Shown in pieces: positions 62,242 through 64,000 of a DNA stretch of 64,000 bases. Made by a program: the position numbers and the translations under genes. The stretch comes from Rhizobium viscosum. GTDB taxonomy: Bacteria > Pseudomonadota > Alphaproteobacteria > Rhizobiales > Rhizobiaceae. The notes beneath the pieces were generated by a model. It was not told the origin of the DNA. It saw only the letters and a program-made list of their open reading frames with translations, and did no database searches. Every line of letters begins with the position of its first letter. Positions within the stretch are counted from its first letter, which is position 1. The DNA lies in assembly GCF_014873945.1 (NCBI RefSeq), contig NZ_JADBEC010000002.1:558001-622000 (forward strand). Direction: 5' to 3'.

Positions 62242-63156
62242 TCAGCGGTGCGCGAAGAGCCGCACCGCCTCGCATACCGCCTTAAAGCCTGCCCGCGCAC
62301 CCTCGCTTATGTGGCGGGCGCGTAGCCACGCATGCACCATCTGCGGTTCCTCCCGGAACCAGACTTCCACGCCAGCCTCCGCAAGCCGGGCCGCGTAGGC
62401 TCGTCCGTCGTCTCGCAGGGGATCGAATCGCGCGACCGTGATGAAGGCGGAAGCAAGCCGTTCGACCGATACCGCGTGAAGCGGCGCGGCGACCGGATGG
62501 CGCGGCGGTGCCTGCAGAACGCTGCGATAATAAGCGACATCAGCCGTGGTCAGCCCCGGCGCATTTGCCATTTCAACATAGGAACCCTTCTGCAGGTCAC
62601 CACCCAGCGCCGGATAGACGAGAACCTGACCGGCGATACCAGGCAGGGCCTCCTCCAGCGCCCTGATGGCGAGCCCCGCCGCCAGGTTGGCACCGGCACT
62701 ATCGCCGATGATGACGACCTTGCTGCCGGCGGACGACAGCAGATGCTTCAAGACGAGGAAGCAATCCTCGCTCTGCGCCGGCCAGCGGTACTCAGGCGCC
62801 AGCCGGTAATCGACGGAAACGAGTTCGGCGCCGGCAAAATCGGCGATTTCAGCACAGATCGAGTGATGGCTTTCGAGTGAGCCGACAACAAATCCGCCAC
62901 CGTGAAGATAGAGGAGAACGGTTGATGTCGTGATCATCCGTGGCCGATACCGGCGGATTGGTATGCGCAGCACCATGCCATCCGCATAGACCATTCCCTG
63001 CGGCAGGGCGTGGTCAAACCGCGCGCAGAGTGCGTCATACCATTGACGCTGCTGCTCGATCGATGCGCCGACCGCATCCGGCGGGTAAAAACCTTCGCAG
63101 ACATCAAGGAATTCCAGAATGCTCTCTTCGGTGGGCATCGGTCGGTCGATCGACAT
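62242..63156 (-). CDS. HSL-type alpha/beta hydrolase (esterase/lipase)
   Basis: This 304-residue esterase of the hormone-sensitive lipase family has the oxyanion HGGGFVVG motif, the nucleophile elbow GDSAGANLA, and the distal Asp and His (ARFDPLRDDGRAYAARLAEAG, MVHAWLRA). The start at 63156 (MSIDRPMP) follows GGAAGGATC and gives normal family length; the long upstream frame has no support. It is convergent with the CocE-type gene (3 bp between stops). A role in releasing carnitine or choline from esters fits the neighbourhood, but the substrate is unknown. Confidence 0.87.
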   Translation of the reverse strand: MSIDRPMPTEESILEFLDVCEGFYPPDAVGASIEQQRQWYDALCARFDHALPQGMVYADGMVLRIPIRRYRPRMITTSTVLLYLHGGGFVVGSLESHHSICAEIADFAGAELVSVDYRLAPEYRWPAQSEDCFLVLKHLLSSAGSKVVIIGDSAGANLAAGLAIRALEEALPGIAGQVLVYPALGGDLQKGSYVEMANAPGLTTADVAYYRSVLQAPPRHPVAAPLHAVSVERLASAFITVARFDPLRDDGRAYAARLAEAGVEVWFREEPQMVHAWLRARHISEGARAGFKAVCEAVRLFAHR

Positions 63157-63562
63157 GAAGATCCTTCCGCGTGCTCGCAAGATGCTGTCAGGCGACAGCC
63201 AGCTAGCCGAGACTGCATCATGCACGCGCTCCGCCGCCACGCCTGTCTTGCTGCGACCCCTGGTGTCGCCGGCAAATCCGCCGCTCGAAAAGAGGCACAC
63301 GCGAGCGCCCGGAACAACGGATGTCGGCAAGGCGATAGTGTGCAATCATCAAGTTGGCTATCGTGAAGGGACAACTGCGACCCACGCCGCCGAGAGGATC
63401 ACTCATGCGACGATCAGTGCCGCTTCTGAAGAGGGTAATGGACCTGATCGGCGCTCGCCGAGCCAGACCAGCACCCGCCGGCGACAGCCGGTTCTCTCAG
63501 ACGACATGATGGTAGACCCCTTCCCCCGAAAAGCCCCCGAACTTGAGCAGCGTCGATATATC
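63157..63562. other. Divergent region between the esterase and betC
   Basis: About 400 bp holding the promoters for the esterase (left) and betC (right). A 6-bp inverted repeat GCTGTC-AGGC-GACAGC (63184-63199) lies 28 bp upstream of the esterase start. A 34-codon frame (63405-63509) with GAGAGG at 8 bases before its ATG ends in an ATGA that overlaps an in-frame upstream start of betC. No betI-like regulator gene is present. Confidence 0.5.
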
Positions 63563-64000
63563 ATGGCCCGTCCCAATATTCTCATCATCATGGTCGACCA
63601 ACTGAACGGCACGCTGTTTCCGGACGGGCCGGCCGATTTCCTGCATGCGCCGCATCTCAGGGCACTCGCTGCCCGCTCGGTCCGTTTTGCCAATAGTTAT
63701 ACAGCAAGCCCCCTCTGCGCACCGGCGCGCGCCTCCTTCATGTCGGGCCAGTTGCCGAGCCGAACGCGGGTCTACGACAATGCGGCCGAATTTGCCTCCG
63801 ACATTCCGACCTATGCGCACCATCTCCGGGCCGCCGGCTATCACACTAGCCTGTCGGGCAAGATGCATTTCGTCGGGCCCGACCAGTTGCATGGCTTCGA
63901 GGAGCGCCTGACGACGGATATCTATCCGGCAGATTTCGGCTGGACCCCCGATTACCGCAAGCCTGGCGAGCGGATCGACTGGTGGTATCATAATCTTGGG
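63563..64000 (+). CDS. betC: Choline-sulfatase BetC (5' part; gene continues past the window)
   Basis: This is the first 146 codons of an arylsulfatase-family enzyme that hydrolyses choline-O-sulfate to choline and sulfate. NILIIMVDQLNGTLFPDGP contains the metal-binding Asp residues, SPLCAPARASFMSGQLPSR carries the Cys to be converted to formylglycine (C-x-P-x-R), and GKMHFVGPDQLHGFEERLTTDIYPADFGW matches BetC closely. The 63563 start matches known BetC ends; ATGs at 63506 and 63509 are in frame and would add 18-19 residues. It would supply choline, hence betaine, and sulfate. The remaining two-thirds of the gene is outside. Confidence 0.9.
   Translation, partial: MARPNILIIMVDQLNGTLFPDGPADFLHAPHLRALAARSVRFANSYTASPLCAPARASFMSGQLPSRTRVYDNAAEFASDIPTYAHHLRAAGYHTSLSGKMHFVGPDQLHGFEERLTTDIYPADFGWTPDYRKPGERIDWWYHNLG

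Noticed and set aside
1-64000. CRISPR arrays, tRNA or rRNA genes, integrase genes, prophage genes
   Set aside because: No regularly spaced repeats, cloverleaf-type sequences or corresponding proteins were found on reading through both strands.

Overview
The window looks like a chromosome or large-replicon segment from a Rhizobium-type alphaproteobacterium (Hyphomicrobiales). The grounds are uniformly high GC, compact operons, many ABC importers with periplasmic binding proteins, a bacterial transglutaminase-like cysteine proteinase, a carnitine dehydrogenase fused to a thioesterase, and rhizobial-style methylated-amine genes. No rRNA, tRNA, CRISPR array, transposase or phage gene was seen. 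Nearly all of the sequence is devoted to importing and dismantling small sulfur and nitrogen compounds, especially N-methylated and quaternary amines. Region 1 (1-17260) is mainly sulfur acquisition: the end of a methionine importer (metQ, metN), an FMN reductase, an MFS exporter, the panC-panB pantothenate pair, a periplasmic cysteine-protease-like protein, and then a nine-gene leftward operon (16721 to 7031). That operon has two flavin monooxygenases, an M20 amidohydrolase, a GNAT acetyltransferase, a permease-ATPase fusion, two binding proteins, a third monooxygenase and a DsbA-like isomerase. Its composition parallels the Bacillus subtilis ytm/yxe (Sna/Snd/Cmo/Tcy) systems that salvage S-substituted cysteines by acetylation, oxidation and deacetylation. 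The same 18-bp partly dyadic motif sits in front of metQ, the FMN reductase gene and this operon. Region 2 (17260-40826) encodes a complete route from trimethylamine to ammonia and one-carbon units: permease, TMAO demethylase (tdm), trimethylamine monooxygenase (tmm), dimethylamine monooxygenase (dmmDABC), gamma-glutamylmethylamide synthetase (gmaS), N-methylglutamate synthase (mgsABC) and a sarcosine-oxidase-like N-methylglutamate dehydrogenase (mgdABCD). folD and purU handle methylene- and formyl-tetrahydrofolate. Two regulators, XRE-cupin and GlxA/AraC, sit inside. A 17-bp dyad is shared by the dmm-tmm and mgs-gmaS-purU-folD promoters. Region 3 (40897-44924) is a small module of a stachydrine/N-methylproline-demethylase-like flavoprotein, an EamA transporter and a LysR regulator. 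Region 4 (44899-64000) is a carnitine/gamma-butyrobetaine module: a CdhR-like regulator, the dehydrocarnitine cleavage enzyme, the carnitine dehydrogenase-thioesterase fusion, an acyl-CoA dehydrogenase, an ADP-forming acyl-CoA synthetase and CaiD. It continues with a peptide-family ABC importer with two paralogous binding proteins, a helix-turn-helix regulator, a CocE-type hydrolase and an HSL-type esterase. The start of choline sulfatase betC runs off the right edge. The whole would feed glycine betaine, choline and methylamines into central metabolism. No single unknown system is obvious. The strongest new observations are the two shared operator-like motifs that tie separate transcription units together, and several departures from family norms at catalytic or cofactor residues.
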